Assembly (NCBI GenBank): GCA_039720395.1
Contig: CM077831.1
Coordinates: forward strand, 3,266,003 to 3,330,002
DNA from: Liquidambar formosana
Taxonomy: Eukaryota > Streptophyta > Magnoliopsida > Saxifragales > Altingiaceae
Length of the DNA stretch: 64,000 nucleotides
Reading direction: 5' to 3'
The translations under genes and the position numbers were made by a program. Below, piece after piece: positions 9,114 to 21,800 of this stretch; position 1 is the first letter of the stretch, and the number at the start of each line of letters is the position of its first letter. The notes beneath the pieces were generated by a model. That model saw nothing but the letters and a program-made list of their open reading frames with translations, ran no database searches and was not told the DNA's origin.

Positions 9114-10771
9114 TGTTAGGATTATGCCCTAGAGCCAATCATAGAGATGATTGTTTAGGGATTAGGAACAATCATTTGATTTCATTTATGTATGTCACAT
9201 TTATTATTGATTTAATAAAAGGGCTTATTCTATTATGTTTATATGCATCATTTATATTTACATAATATGTCCATGGAGTTAGAGTTGAGAATATGGAATT
9301 ACAAAGAGTTGTAATTTTGAGACTGTAGATATATCTCTGTACTAAACTCCTAAAGCATTCCTAGTTGAAGGTTCACTATGATGGACAATAATGAACCATA
9401 GGACTAGCACTTGTTAGGTTGACTCTATAGGAGGATAGCTAGTCTCAAGCTATTTGTGTGGAGACACTACAACCAATAAGTGGGTGCCTATTACGAGAAT
9501 AGGTACACTGAATGTGACCAAAGATATGAGATAAACTGAATGGAGTTTTATCCTGCCTGTCAATCAGTTTCTCATTGTTATAGTGGTACAAGTAATCCTT
9601 AGACCTGAGACACCATAGTTGTCTTATGCATGTAGCTTTAGAAGTTTGATAACACTAAGTGCAAATCCTATTCAGGGGTTTGCAAAGGTGTTCATTGGCC
9701 CTACTGCTATGTGTATGAAGGCATGTGAGTGATCAACAAGGGATCCATCACTCTCAGGAAAAAGAGAGAGAATGTCTCATATAGCATTCATAATATAACT
9801 CATTAAATCCATGGCCATGGTAGGATGAATATGAAAAGAGTTTTATGAGTTCATCAATGAGTTGATATCTATGAATGAGTATAAAGTAATTGAACTAAGG
9901 ACTTGACAGACTTCCATGTCCTATTAGTTCAATTGGAGACATTGTGTTGAAGGAAGGATGCAATTGTAACCTATAAACTATAACAGAAGGGTTCTTTGTA
10001 AATGACTATTCACCTCATTAAGGACCACACCATGAGCCATATGCTAGGTGTTACCCATGGTTAGTAGAAGCCCTAATTGATATAAGTGAGTTATAATCAA
10101 TTAGGGAATTGGAAGGAGTTCCAATTAGACCCTAAATGGAAAGAGTTCCATTGTGCACACCTCGTGCTATTCCTACTACTTAATGATGTGAACCCAATGG
10201 GTCACACACTGATCATGCAAGAAGGGCTTTAAAGTCTATGAGAGAAAAGGTTTTAGTGAATAAAGAATAGTTCTTTATAGGCCTATTTGTATTTGATACA
10301 AATAATAGGGGTTAATGTGCAATTAAGTGTAATTACACATAACCCTATTAGGGTTTCTTCCCCATGGCCAGCCCCCTTTTGTGGGCTGCCTATATAAGTC
10401 ACACTTATGTGTGACATGGCATAATAGGCTTGCACAATAAACCCTAGCCGTCCAGCCCCTTGGAGGCTCTCTTCTCTCTCTCTCTCTTCTCCACCTCTAG
10501 CAACAACAAGGAAGAAGAAAGAAAGGACTTGAAGCTCTAGCTAGGTGTGGATACCGTTGGAGGCAGCACACTTGGGCTGCTCATTCACCGCTGTCCGGAG
10601 TCGAAGCTTGGCGCAAAATGGAGAAGACAAAAATTCTGTAAGTGTTCTAACCCTCTTTGTAGTTAGGGTTTGATTTTGTGTTATGCATAGTTAGATTCAT
10701 GGGATTGGGAATCGTAGGAAAAATTTTTATATTCCGCACTTCGATTTTTCCCTCTTGTTCGATTCCCAACA
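9114..10771 (+). repeat. 5' LTR of C (1658 bp)
   Basis: Starts TGTTAGGATTATGCCC and ends GATTCCCAACA. A TATA box is at 10391-10398. A CT-rich tract (about 10470-10490) lies downstream. Confidence 0.93.
10391..10398 (+). promoter_or_regulatory. TATA box and start-site hairpin of the C LTR
   Basis: TATATAAG followed directly by GTCACAC-TTAT-GTGTGAC, a perfect 7-bp stem at or near the expected transcription start. The 3' LTR has the same at 18426. Confidence 0.6.
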
Positions 10772-10772
10772 G

Positions 10773-10790
10773 TGGTATCAGAGCCATGAT
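10773..10790 (+). promoter_or_regulatory. Primer-binding site of C (initiator tRNA-Met)
   Basis: TGGTATCAGAGCCATGAT, one base after the 5' LTR. TGGTATCAGAGC is the classic primer site of plant copia elements, complementary to the 3' end of tRNA-iMet. Confidence 0.93.
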
Positions 10791-13650
10791 TATGCATAAT
10801 ACAAAATACATATGGGCTGGTAATTATGGTGTAGTTGAATGATTCAAAAATCTGGAAAATTTTTCTGCATAATTGGTTTTCCTCCATGGCTGAACTTAGG
10901 GTTTGGAACCCTAGGTCAATTCTCTTCTACTCCTCTTCTAATTGATGGTTAAGTGTATCCATGGATGCAATAGGTTGCATAGGGTTTGAGTTTGGAGAAG
11001 AAGAATAAGAAAACTAGGGTTTTATAAAACTGTTATGAACAGTTTTCATGGTAGCCATGAAAAACCGTCATCTTGTTTTGCATGCCGAATTCAGAGTTCT
11101 TCTCCAAAATTTTCGAGCCATATATGGTTAGAAAGCTCTTCGAATAAGCTTTCCAACCCAACAAACGGTGCGTCAATCCGAGTTCTGTAGTGAAAGTTAT
11201 GAAATTTTTACTACAGGCTATCTGGAAAGACAGTTTTGCTCGGGAATGATGCAATAGCCACAACTTTGAGTTATTGATGGAGATCAAAGGCATGGCAATG
11301 GTTGCCACCACTTGGGTTATGTTCTAGACATGGTAGGGAAAGGTTCCCAAGCATTTAGATGCATCATAATTGGATTAAGATGCTAGAACAGAAGGAAGAA
11401 GGAGAAGAACACCATGGAGGCTGAATCTGGGTTTTAGAACCCTAAGGTTCTTGCAATTAATTCTAATTAAAGCTGCTGTATTTATGATGGAAGATCATTG
11501 TAGGATCATTATATATCATGTGTATATGATTTTCTTTAAGTTTCAAAAAGGTTTTGATGGAAAAAGATTCAAAAAGTTTGAAAATTTTTCATGAACAGCA
11601 TAGCAGATTTTCTCTGCAGAAAAGTCATCAATGGAGTTTTGATTAGAACTTGAGTTAGGGAACTCCAAATTGCATGAAACCAATTGCATTAGTTTCCTAA
11701 GACATGTAGGATACTGGGAAAATTCGTTTGGTAGCCTAATTCATTCATCTTGCTGGGTTTTAAATCAATTTCTGACAATGGACAGTATGCTGTAAATTTC
11801 TGGGCAGCCTACTGTTGTTTTAATTGTTTAGAACAATTGGTGATGATTGGATCATCCAAACCTCTTCTATTAGCTTAGTATTTCATGTAGGGACATGCTA
11901 CAAAAGCTGGTTTCAATGGAGGAGTCGAATTGATAAGGATTTAGAAGCTATTGTGACCTTCAAGGTCTGCAACAATGGCTCCAGCAATGGGTTTTGGAAA
12001 CCCTTATTGTTCTTGATGATGGCAGCCACTTCCACCACTTCTCACATGTCCAGAGGCTTGTCCCACACCCCTAGGATGTTCTCCCATGACTGGCCATGGC
12101 CTCCCACAGTCGTTGGTGGCCATGGCAGCCTAGCCAATCTCAGGCAGCCCCCTGGTAGTGACGGCTGCATAGAGTTAAGGATGAAACCCTAATTTTGAGT
12201 TAATGATGAAACCCTAATTTCATTATGGCATTAATTAAAACCCTAATTGGAATATTAATTACCTTAATTAAGAGTTAATGATTGGTCATTAAATGACCAA
12301 TCATGGTTATTAATTGTTAGGGCATAATTAATACCATTAATGATGTCTAGGGTTACGGATTTGATAACCCTAATTAGTGTAATTTATTAAGGGTAATAAA
12401 TACCCTATTTGGCATTAATTAAACTCTAATCCCTTTTATTAAATACCGTATGAACCTAGGGTTTTAATGATTGGTCATTAAATGACCAATCATAAGGCAT
12501 TTAATGATTAGGGCTTGCATTTAGGGTTTAGGGTTATGCATTTAGGGTTTAGGGTTTTAGGAAACCCTAATACACTAATTCATCATTTTAATGATTTTAT
12601 TTAATTCCTATATTAATTATTTAATTAATATTGATTAATTTTATAATGTTTTAAATGGTTTAAAACACAATTAGGGATTAAATTAAAATCTGGAAATTCT
12701 TAATTAAATGAAATTGTTTTGTTTAATTAAGGAAACCCTAATATTGGATATTAGAGTTATTTTAGGAAACTTTACATGTTTTAAATTAATTTGATTAATT
12801 GAAACTGTAATGTCTTAAATGTTAGGACTTTATTTAATTCTGGATATTTTTGTTAAAACCTAATAAGATTAGGATGCATTAATGAGATTAATGTAAATCA
12901 TTCAAGAGAATTACCATAATGCCCATATGTTTTAATGCTTACAGTTTTTCTTTACATTATGCAATGAGATTGTATGTATGTGTTTGGATGATGATTATGG
13001 ACTATACCCTTTAAACCAATTGTGATTGGCCGTCTTATGAATGGGATGTTATTATTTACAAGAGTTGTAATTTTATTAAGGTGATGTAATTTATTTGGGG
13101 CTTGCATGCCACCTTCCCTCTCCCTCTCTCTCTATCATTCTCTTATGTACCCCACATTCCCCTTATGTATCCCTTTCTTTAAATTATGTAAATGTTATGT
13201 AATCGAGAGCGCACTAAGGAGCATGGTGGACCCAAAGGAGCATGATAGAGCCCAACAAGCTAATGGTGGAGACCATCAAGCCAAGGGAGCAGATTGAAGG
13301 ACATGAAAGCTTAGAGAAGTTTTTCAAGAAAGCATGCATGTTACGAATGGTTTATTTTACGATCACCTACACCCACCTTAGACCTTGGATTCAATCTATT
13401 GGCTTGGATTGAATCCTCTCAAAGTCCATAATCATCATAGTGGGAGCTTTAATTTATGAGATAATTCTATTAGCTCCAATACTATAGTTTGGTATATGTT
13501 ACCTATTCACTTAGGGACTAATATCAAAATATGGTACTTTATATATGTTGATATATAATAGCATGCGATGTATGATTTATAATAGCATGAGATGTATGAT
13601 TATAAATAGCATAATTTATATGTTTAAATTTTGATACATAGGATGCATGT
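10791..13650 (+). other. Leader and gag-side interior of C, no intact frame
   Basis: AT-rich, with many short copies of AAACCCTAATT-like sequence (12180-12560), two 27-bp palindromes (12278 and 12467) and telomere-like TTTAGGG pairs (about 12520-12560). A 122-codon frame at 11824-12192 has no recognisable domain. I cannot assign gag here. Confidence 0.5.
12278..12304. repeat. 27-bp perfect palindrome, first copy
   Basis: Arms ATGATTGGTCATT and its exact complement around a single A. An identical copy is at 12467-12493. Each arm has an ATTGG (inverted CCAAT) core. Confidence 0.85.
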
Positions 13651-13859
13651 TAATTTGATGAGACCCTTTAAAACCCCTCTTATTTAATATTAAGTTGAAA
13701 ATGGAGAAGTCATTGGGGAATGAATTCTTCATTGCCTTCCATCATTATAGGATCATCTAACGTCCCTTAATGTGGGTACCTGGCTGCAGACATGTAGGAG
13801 CTACCCATGTTAAAGACATTACTTGAAACTATCACATATGAGATATCATGGGGTGCCTA

Positions 13860-14095
13860 AACTGGTATATACCAAGAAACTAACATGTGAGGTATATATT
13901 TGGCGAAACATACCTGTGTGAATGATGGGTTTAACTTAACTAGGGAAGTATTCCAAGAAACTAACATGTGAGGTGTATGTTCCCTAGAGGCAAAACGATT
14001 GGAACTTGCTTATGAAGCAATAGACAAAGAGTTGTCTTCTTATTGTGGGTTAGAAGCCAAGAAACTAACATGTGAGGCTTCTAGGTCACAGTGGG
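13860..14095 (+). repeat. Three large hairpins with one constant 17-nt loop in copia C
   Basis: The block CCAAGAAACTAACATGTGAG starts at 13872, 13953 and 14057. Its flanks differ each time but are complementary: TATATACC/GGTATATA, CTAGGGAA...CC/GG...TTCCCTAG, and TAGAAGCC/GGCTTCTA. The shared loop is AAGAAACTAACATGTGA. The C' copy keeps all three (about 22530-22750). Confidence 0.8.
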
Positions 14096-14399
14096 ACCCC
14101 AATCCCCATTAGGAATGAGATTCCCGAATTCCATTAGAGGGTGTATGGAATTTGATAAAATAGTGGGAGGTACCATATGATTAAAGACCCAATCATTATG
14201 GATAAAAATGAAATCTAATTCTCTATTTATGTAGATTACCTAATTACTCACCTCAAAACCCCTATTTCCTAATATATAGGATATTGATAATTTGACTAAA
14301 CCCGATTTCTTTGATTGACTTAGGAAATTGAGAATTGTTCTTAATTTCAAAAGACTGTTCATATGTTATTAGGCCTTTTCTTAAAGGCCCTCCATAAAA

Positions 14400-17110
14400 C
14401 ATCCTAAGAAGAAAAAGACACTATGCGCAATTGGCATCTTGTTGCCATGCTATATGATAGTATTGATGACTAATGAGCTTCAGAAGCAAAATTAGTCAAT
14501 GCAAGTGCCTTTGATGTCCTACATCACATACAAAGGTTGTATTGTGAGTAAAATAATACTATAAAGTATAGTACTTGTAAAGGACTTCTTCTGGACTAGG
14601 ATGTAATAAAAGTTGTTTATTAATAATCATTCTTTTGAAAAATGATTAATCACATAGAATAGCTTGAGAAGCTAGATGTGATTTAAAATGGAAGCATAGA
14701 GGAAAGCAAGTCTTGAAAAGTCAAAGACAAAGAAATATAATTATTTTGTAGTAAACATAAGGTATCGTAAAGGGAAATTGATAAAGTATCAGTCTTCCTA
14801 GAAGAACCAAACTTTTGAAGTTTTGGTTCATGCTCTAAACTAAATTGTTGGTTAGTTCTGCTTCTTGGTTTTTGGATTCTAGTGTAATCTAAATCGAAGC
14901 AGAAAGTTAAGTAGATAATAAGTTACCTTTAAAAATTTTAATAGAGCAAGAGTTGCTAGATTAATTTTGGGAACTTATTTCTTAACTAGGTCATTTAAGA
15001 CATTCTAGAAATTTGATTTCTGAATTTAAATGACTAATTAGAGCGAATGCAACGTATTCCGAGAATACAAGAGATGTAGAGACTCTCATTTAAATGTAAC
15101 GATTATGACTTGGTTATGAGATTACCAAACCCATCTTTTACTTGGTGAAGTGAATGAGTTACATTTATAATTTGACTAATACATTGTGATGTATATAGTC
15201 ATGTAGAGCATGCATTCAATTACAGTAGACTCATCTTAGAATACCATAGCTCAATGGTGAATCTAAGAGGACGAATTGAACCCTATTAAGATATGGTTTG
15301 ATCCATTATGAGTTTTACTAATGTATCCATCTAGGATATACCTTAAAATTGCTACATATTGATAATTTAGGGTTCACTCCAGTTTTGTCCCAATTATATC
15401 AGATATGATATGGGAAGTAACCCAACTTAAAGAAGTTAATGCTTGGGCTTGTGCTACGTTTGTCTGGAAACATAATGTAGACAATCTGGAAATAAGGTCA
15501 AGTAAGTGTTGAATTGTGGTATATCCCAAAAGTGGTTGGGATAGTATTTCTATTACCCTAATGAACAAAAGTTGTCCATTAGGATGTTTGCTGGATTTTC
15601 TTGAGAAAGAGTTCATTCAAGAAAGATGCACAAGTAGATAGAATTTATAGAATTGTCTGTAAAGCCACAAACGAACAAAGATCCAACCCTTGTCTCTGTT
15701 AAGACAAAACCCTTAACTACACTACAATCTTTTCATAGATCAAATTGGATATTTCTTAACATAAGAGAGATATTGTATCTCTATTAGAATGTGAAAGAAT
15801 TGTTCTTTGGTGATAAAGATCACCAAGATAATCCTATTGATTATGACTAGATGATGTTTCACATCAACTCTAGAAATGACTAAGAGTCATTAAATCCAAT
15901 ATGGATAGGTAGAGACCTAAAAGGCTTGGCTATTTAAGAATGTTTTCAACATAGGCAAAAAGTTGTCTATAAAGAAACTTGTTTGATAATAGTTATGCTG
16001 AAATCCATTTGGATCTTGTTATCTATAAACACACATTTTGAATATGAGATATGTCAAAAAGGATATAAGGATGTTATATCAAATGGTGAAAAACCATAAA
16101 AGTGTGTAAGTTATAGAAGTCTATTAATAGACTACAAGGTTCTCATAATTAGAACATCTATAAAGTTGAAGTAATCAAATTGTTTGATTTCTCTCATTGT
16201 ATAGACGGATCATGAGTGTATAAAAGGTTAGTGGGAGTGCAATCGTTTTTCTTTATCCTAAGAATAGATGACATCATAATCATTATGAATGATATATGAA
16301 TGTTATCTAATGTAAAGTTTTGGTTTTTGGAGAAAAACTAATTCATGAAAGATTTGGCAGAAGCATCCAATAAGATCTATAGAGATAGATCATATAGATT
16401 GCTAAGTATCTCCAAATCATCAAACATAGTTGAAATGTTGAAGGAGTTCAACATGGAGAATTCTAAGGGAGGTCTGATTTACTTCAGATAAGAATTCATT
16501 ATTTAAGGGCATGTGCCCTAGGATAACACAAGTAAGGTTCTTAAAGTGTTAAGAAGCCTTATTCTACACTATGTATTGAACCTGATATCTATTATGTTGT
16601 AATTGTTACAAATAGTTGTCAATCAATTCAAATTTGGAATATTGGATTGTATATGGAAATTGTAAACTCATAGTAGATGGGTATATGGATTTGGATATAA
16701 TCCATATGGGGTATATTTTATATTCACTTTAGTTGGTGAAATACTTAATGGAAGAATTGTATGAAAGATACAGTGGATTCCATTATTAAGGGTGAATTAA
16801 TTGTCGCATTGTCTAGGAGATTGTTTGGATCTATAAGTTCATTTAGAACTTGGAGTTGTTCCTTCCATTGAGTTGCCCACACCTTGTTTTGTGACAACAA
16901 TGGGTCTATATCTCAAGTATAGGAATCACGGTCTCATCAAAAGTCCAAACACATAGAGCGACAATTCCAAGTGATTAGAGGAATCATTGGAAGAGGTAAT
17001 AGATACATTACAGAAGATATTATCTACATAAGTTTTTGTAGACCTACTAACTAAAGCTTTAAAACATAATTTGTTATGTCTAAGACCAACATCTTGAGAA
17101 GATAAGTATG
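14400..17110 (+). pseudogene. Decayed copia pol (integrase, reverse transcriptase, RNase H)
   Basis: Recognisable pieces appear in order on the plus strand, in shifting frames and with stops. About 15438-15620 is the integrase tail, with ACATFVWKHNVDNLE, then a YPK...YYF-like stretch and FLEKEF. About 16240-16290 is the reverse-transcriptase active-site region (IDDII where intact copia has YVDD). About 16893-16990 is RNase H (CDNNG, then RSHQKSKHIERQF), interrupted by TAG at 16920-16922. C' has the same TAG (19699-19697). The product would act in cDNA synthesis and integration, but this copy cannot encode it. Confidence 0.8.
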
Positions 17111-17148
17111 CGATACATGGTCGATTGGCTTTAGTGCAAGTGGGAGAT

Positions 17149-18806
17149 TGTTAGGATTATGCCCTAGAGCCAATCATAGAGATGATTGTTTAGGGATTAG
17201 GAACAATCGTTTGATTTCATTTATGTATGTCACATTTATTATTGATTTAATAAAAGGGCTTACTCTATTATGTTTATATGCATCATTTATATTTACATAA
17301 TATGTCCATGGAGTTAGAGTTGAGAATATGGAATTACAAAGAGTTGTAATTTTGAGACTGTAGATATATCTCTGTACTAAACTCCTAAAGCATTCCTAGT
17401 TGAAGGTTCACTATGATGGACAATAATGAACCATAGGACTAGCACTTGTTAGGTTGACTCTATAGGAGGATAGCTAGTCTCAAGCTATTTGTGTGGAGAC
17501 ACTACAACCAATAAGTGGGTGCCTATTACGAGAATAGGTACACTGAATGTGACCAAAGATATGTGATAAACTGAATGGAGTTTTATCCTGCCTGTCAATC
17601 AGTTTCTCATTGTTATAGTGGTACAAGTAATCCTTAGACCTGAGACACCATAGTTGTCTTATGCATGTAGCTTTAGAAGTTTGATAACACTAAGTGCAAA
17701 TCCTATTCAGGGGTTTGCAAAGGTGTTCATTGGCCCTACTGCTATGTGTATGAAGGCATGTGAGTGATCAACAAGGGATCCATCACTCTCAGGAAAAAGA
17801 GAGAAAATGTCTCATATAGCATTCATAATATAACTCATTAAATCCATGGCCATGGTAGGATGAATATGAAAAGAGTTTTATGAGTTCATCAATGAGTTGA
17901 TATCTATGAATGAGTATAAAGTAATTGAACTAAGGACTTGACAGACTTCCATGTCCTATTAGTTCAATTGGAGACATTGTGTTGAAGGAAGGATGCAATT
18001 GTAACCTATAAACTATAACAGAAGGGTTCTTTGTAAATGACTATTCACCTCATTAAGGACCACACCATGAGCCATATGCTAGGTGTTACCCATGGTTAGT
18101 AGAAGCCCTAATTGATATAAGTGAGTTATAATCAATTAGGGAATTGGAAGGAGTTCCAATTAGACCCTAAATGGAAAGAGTTCCATTGTGCACACCTCGT
18201 GCTATTCCTACTACTTAATGATGTGAACCCAATGGGTCACACACTGATCATGCAAGAAGGGCTTTAAAGTCTATGAGAGAAAAGGTTTTAGTGAATAAAG
18301 AATAGTTCTTTATAGGCCTATTTGTATTTGATACAAATAATAGGGGTTAATGTGCAATTAAGTGTAATTACATATAACCCTATTAGGGTTTCTTCCCCAT
18401 GGCCAGCCCCCTTTTGTGGGCTGCCTATATAAGTCACACTTATGTGTGACATGGCATAATAGGCTTGCACAATAAACCCTAGCCGTCCAGCCCCTTGGAG
18501 GCTCTCTTCTCTCTCTCTCTCTTCTCCACCTCTAGCAACAACAAGGAAGAAGAAAGAAAGGACTTGAAGCTCTAGCTAGGTGTGGATACCGTTGGAGGCA
18601 GCACACTTGGGCTGCTCATTCACCGCTGTCCGGAGTCGAAGCTTGGAGCAAAATGGAGAAGACAAAAATTCTGTAAGTGTTCTAACCCTCTTTGTAGTTA
18701 GGGTTTGATTTTGTGTTATGCATAGTTAGATTCATGGGATTGGGAATCGTAGGAAAAATTTTTATATTCCGCACTTCGATTTTTCCCTCTTGTTCGATTC
18801 CCAACA
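17149..18806 (+). repeat. 3' LTR of C (1658 bp)
   Basis: Same length as the 5' LTR. Substitutions seen include CAATCATTT/CAATCGTTT, GGGCTTATT/GGGCTTACT, ATGAGAT/ATGTGAT and TTGGCGC/TTGGAGC. Confidence 0.93.
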
Positions 18807-21800
18807 AGACATTCTCTCTCTTTTTCCTGAGAGTGATGGATCCCTTGTTGATCACTCACATGCCTTCATACACATAGCAATAGGGCCAATGAACACCTTT
18901 GCAGACCCCTGAATAGGATCTGCACTTAGTGTTATCAAACTTCTAAAGCTACATGCATAAGACAACTATGGTGTCTCAGGTCTAAGGATTACTTGTACCA
19001 CTATAACAATGAGAAACTGATTGACAGGCAGGATAAAACTCCATTCAGTTTATCTCATATCTTTGGTCACATTCAGTGTACCTATTCTCGTAATAGGCAC
19101 CCACTTGTTGGTTGTAGTGTCTCCACACAAATAGCTTGAGACTAGCTATCCTCCTATAGAGTCAGCCTAACAAGTGCTAGTCCTATGGTTCATTACTGTC
19201 CATCATAGTGAACCTTCAACTAGGAATGCTTTAGGAGTTTAGTACAGAGATATATCTATAGTCTCAAAATTACAACTCTTTGTAATTCCATATTCTCAAC
19301 TCTAACTCCATGGACATATTATGTAAATATAAATGATGCATATAAACATAATAGAATAAGCCATTTTATTAAATCAATAATAAATGTGACATACATAAAT
19401 GAAATCAAATGATTGTTCCTAATCCCTAAACAATCATTTCTATGATTGGCTCTAGGGCATAATCCTAACAATCTCCCACTTGCACTAAAGCCAATCGACC
19501 ATGTATCGCATACCTATCTTCTCAAGATGTTGGTCTTAGACATAACCAATTATGTTTTAAAGCTTTAGTCAGTAGGTCTATAAAAACTTATGTAGATAAT
19601 ATCTTCTGTAATGTATCTATTACCTCTTCCAATGATTCCTCTAATCACTTGGAATTGTCACTCTATGAGTTTGGACTTTTGATTAGACCGTGATTCCTAT
19701 ACTTGAGCTATAGACCCATCGTTGTCACAAAACAAGGTGTGGGCAACTCAATGGAAGGAACAACTCTAAGTTCTAAATGAACTTATAGATCCAAACAGTC
19801 TCCTAGACAATGCGACAATTAATTCACCCTTAATAATGGAATCCACTGTATCTTTCATACAGTTCTTCCATTAAGTATTTCACCAACTAAAGTGAATATA
19901 AAATATACCCCATATGGATTATATCCAAATCCATATACCCATCTACTATGAGTTTACAATTTCCATATACAATCCAATATTCCAAATTTGAATTGACTGA
20001 TAACTATTTGTAACAATTACAACATAATAGATATCAGGTTCAATACATAGTGTAGAATAAGGCTTCTTAACACTTTAAGAACCTTACTTGTGTTATCCTA
20101 GGGCACATGCCCTTGAATAATGAATTCTTATCTGAAGTAAATCAGACCTCCCTTAGAATTCTCCATGTTGAACTCCTTCAACATTTCAACTATGTTTGAT
20201 GATTTGGAGATACTTAGCAATCTATATGATCTATCTCTATAGATCTTGTTGGATGCTTCTGCCAAATCTTTCATGAATTAGTTTTTCTCCAAAAACCAAA
20301 ACGATTAGGATGTCATTCATATATCATTCATAATGATTAGGATGTCATCTATACTTAGGATAAAGAAAAACGATCACACTCCCACTAACCTTTTATACAC
20401 TCATGGTCCATCTATACAATGAGAGAAATCAAACAATTTGATTACTTCAACTTCATAGATGTTCTAATTATGAGAACCTTGTAGTCTATTAATAGACTTC
20501 TATAACTTACACACTTTTATGGTTTTTCACCATTTGATATAACATCTTTATATCCTTTTTGACATATCTCATATTCAAAATGTGTGTTTATAGATAACAA
20601 GATCCAAATGGATTTCAGCATAACTATTATCAAACAAGTTTCTTTATAGACAACTTTTTGCCTATGTTGAAAACATTCTTAAATAGCCAAGCCTTTTAGG
20701 TCTCTACCTGTCCATATTGGATTTAATGACTCTTAGTCATTTCTCAAGTTGATGTCAAACATCGCCTAATCATAATCAATAGGATTATCTTGGTGATCTT
20801 TATCACCAAAGAACAATTCTTTCACATTCTAATGGAGATACAATATCTCTCTTATGTTAAAGAAATATCCAATTTGATCTATAAAAAGAATGTGGTGTAA
20901 TTAAAGGTTTTGCCTCAATAGGGGCAAGGGTTGGATCTTTGTTGGTTTGTGGCTTTACAAACAATTTTGTAAATTCTATCTACTTTTGTATCTTTCTTGA
21001 ATGAACTCTTTCTCAAGAAAATCCAGCAAACATCCTAACAGACAACTTTTGTTCATTAGGGTAATAGAAATACTATCCCAACCACTTTTGGGATATACCA
21101 CAATTCAACACTTACTTGACCGTATTTCCAGATTGTCTACATTATGTTTCCAAACATACGTAGCACAAGCCCAAGACTTAACTTCTTTAAGTTGGGTTTC
21201 TTCCCATATCATATCTGATATAATTGGGACAAAACTGGAGTGAACCCTAAATTATCAATATGTAGCAATTTTAAGGTATATCCTAGATGGATACATTAGT
21301 AAAACTCATCATGGATCAAACCATATCTTAATAGGGTTCAATTCGTTCTCTTAGATTCACCATTGAGCTATGGTATTCTAAGATGAGTCTACTCTAATTG
21401 AATGCATGCTCTACATGACTACATACATCACAATGTATTAGTCAAATTATAAATGTAACTCTTTCACTTCACCACGTAAAAGATAGGTTTGGTCATCTCA
21501 TAACCAAGTCATAATCGTTACATTTAAATGAGAGTCTCTACATCTCTTATATTCTCGGAATACGTTGCATTCGCTCTAATTAGTCATTTAAATTCAGAAA
21601 TCAAATTTCTAGAATGTCTTAAATGACCTAGTTAAGAAATAAGTTCCCAAAATTAATCTAGCAACTCTTGCTCTATTAAAATTTTTAAAGGTAACTTATT
21701 ATCTACTTAACTTTCTGCTTCGATTTAGATTACACTAGAATCCAAAAACCAAGAAACAGAACTAACCAACAATTTAGTTTAGAGCATGAACCAAAACTTC

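Larger units (their letters stand above)
9114..18806 (+). mobile_element. Element C: Ty1/copia retrotransposon with decayed coding region (9693 bp)
   Basis: Two LTRs of 1658 bp (TGTTAGG...CCCAACA), a tRNA-iMet primer site, a purine tract before the 3' LTR (AAGTGGGAGA, about 17138-17147) and a 5-bp target duplication make this a complete element. I see about six substitutions between the LTRs. The 6.4-kb interior has no long frame, only remnants of integrase, reverse transcriptase and RNase H in disrupted form. It is inserted in the 3' LTR of C', an opposite-orientation copy of the same family. Near-identical LTRs with a dead interior imply movement by enzymes supplied in trans. Confidence 0.92.

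Noticed and set aside
11824..12192. 122-codon frame in copia C as a possible captured host gene
   Set aside because: No recognisable domain, and it ends in low-complexity sequence. Transduction cannot be supported without a search.
12520..12565. Interstitial telomere-like TTTAGGG repeats
   Set aside because: Only two-unit runs within a region generally rich in CCCTAAT and TTAGGG words; too short to claim a telomeric origin.
15374..15616. 80-codon minus-strand frame, repeated at 21001-21243 in C'
   Set aside because: It is the antisense reading of the integrase-to-reverse-transcriptase remnant of copia pol. Its repetition only reflects that C and C' are copies.
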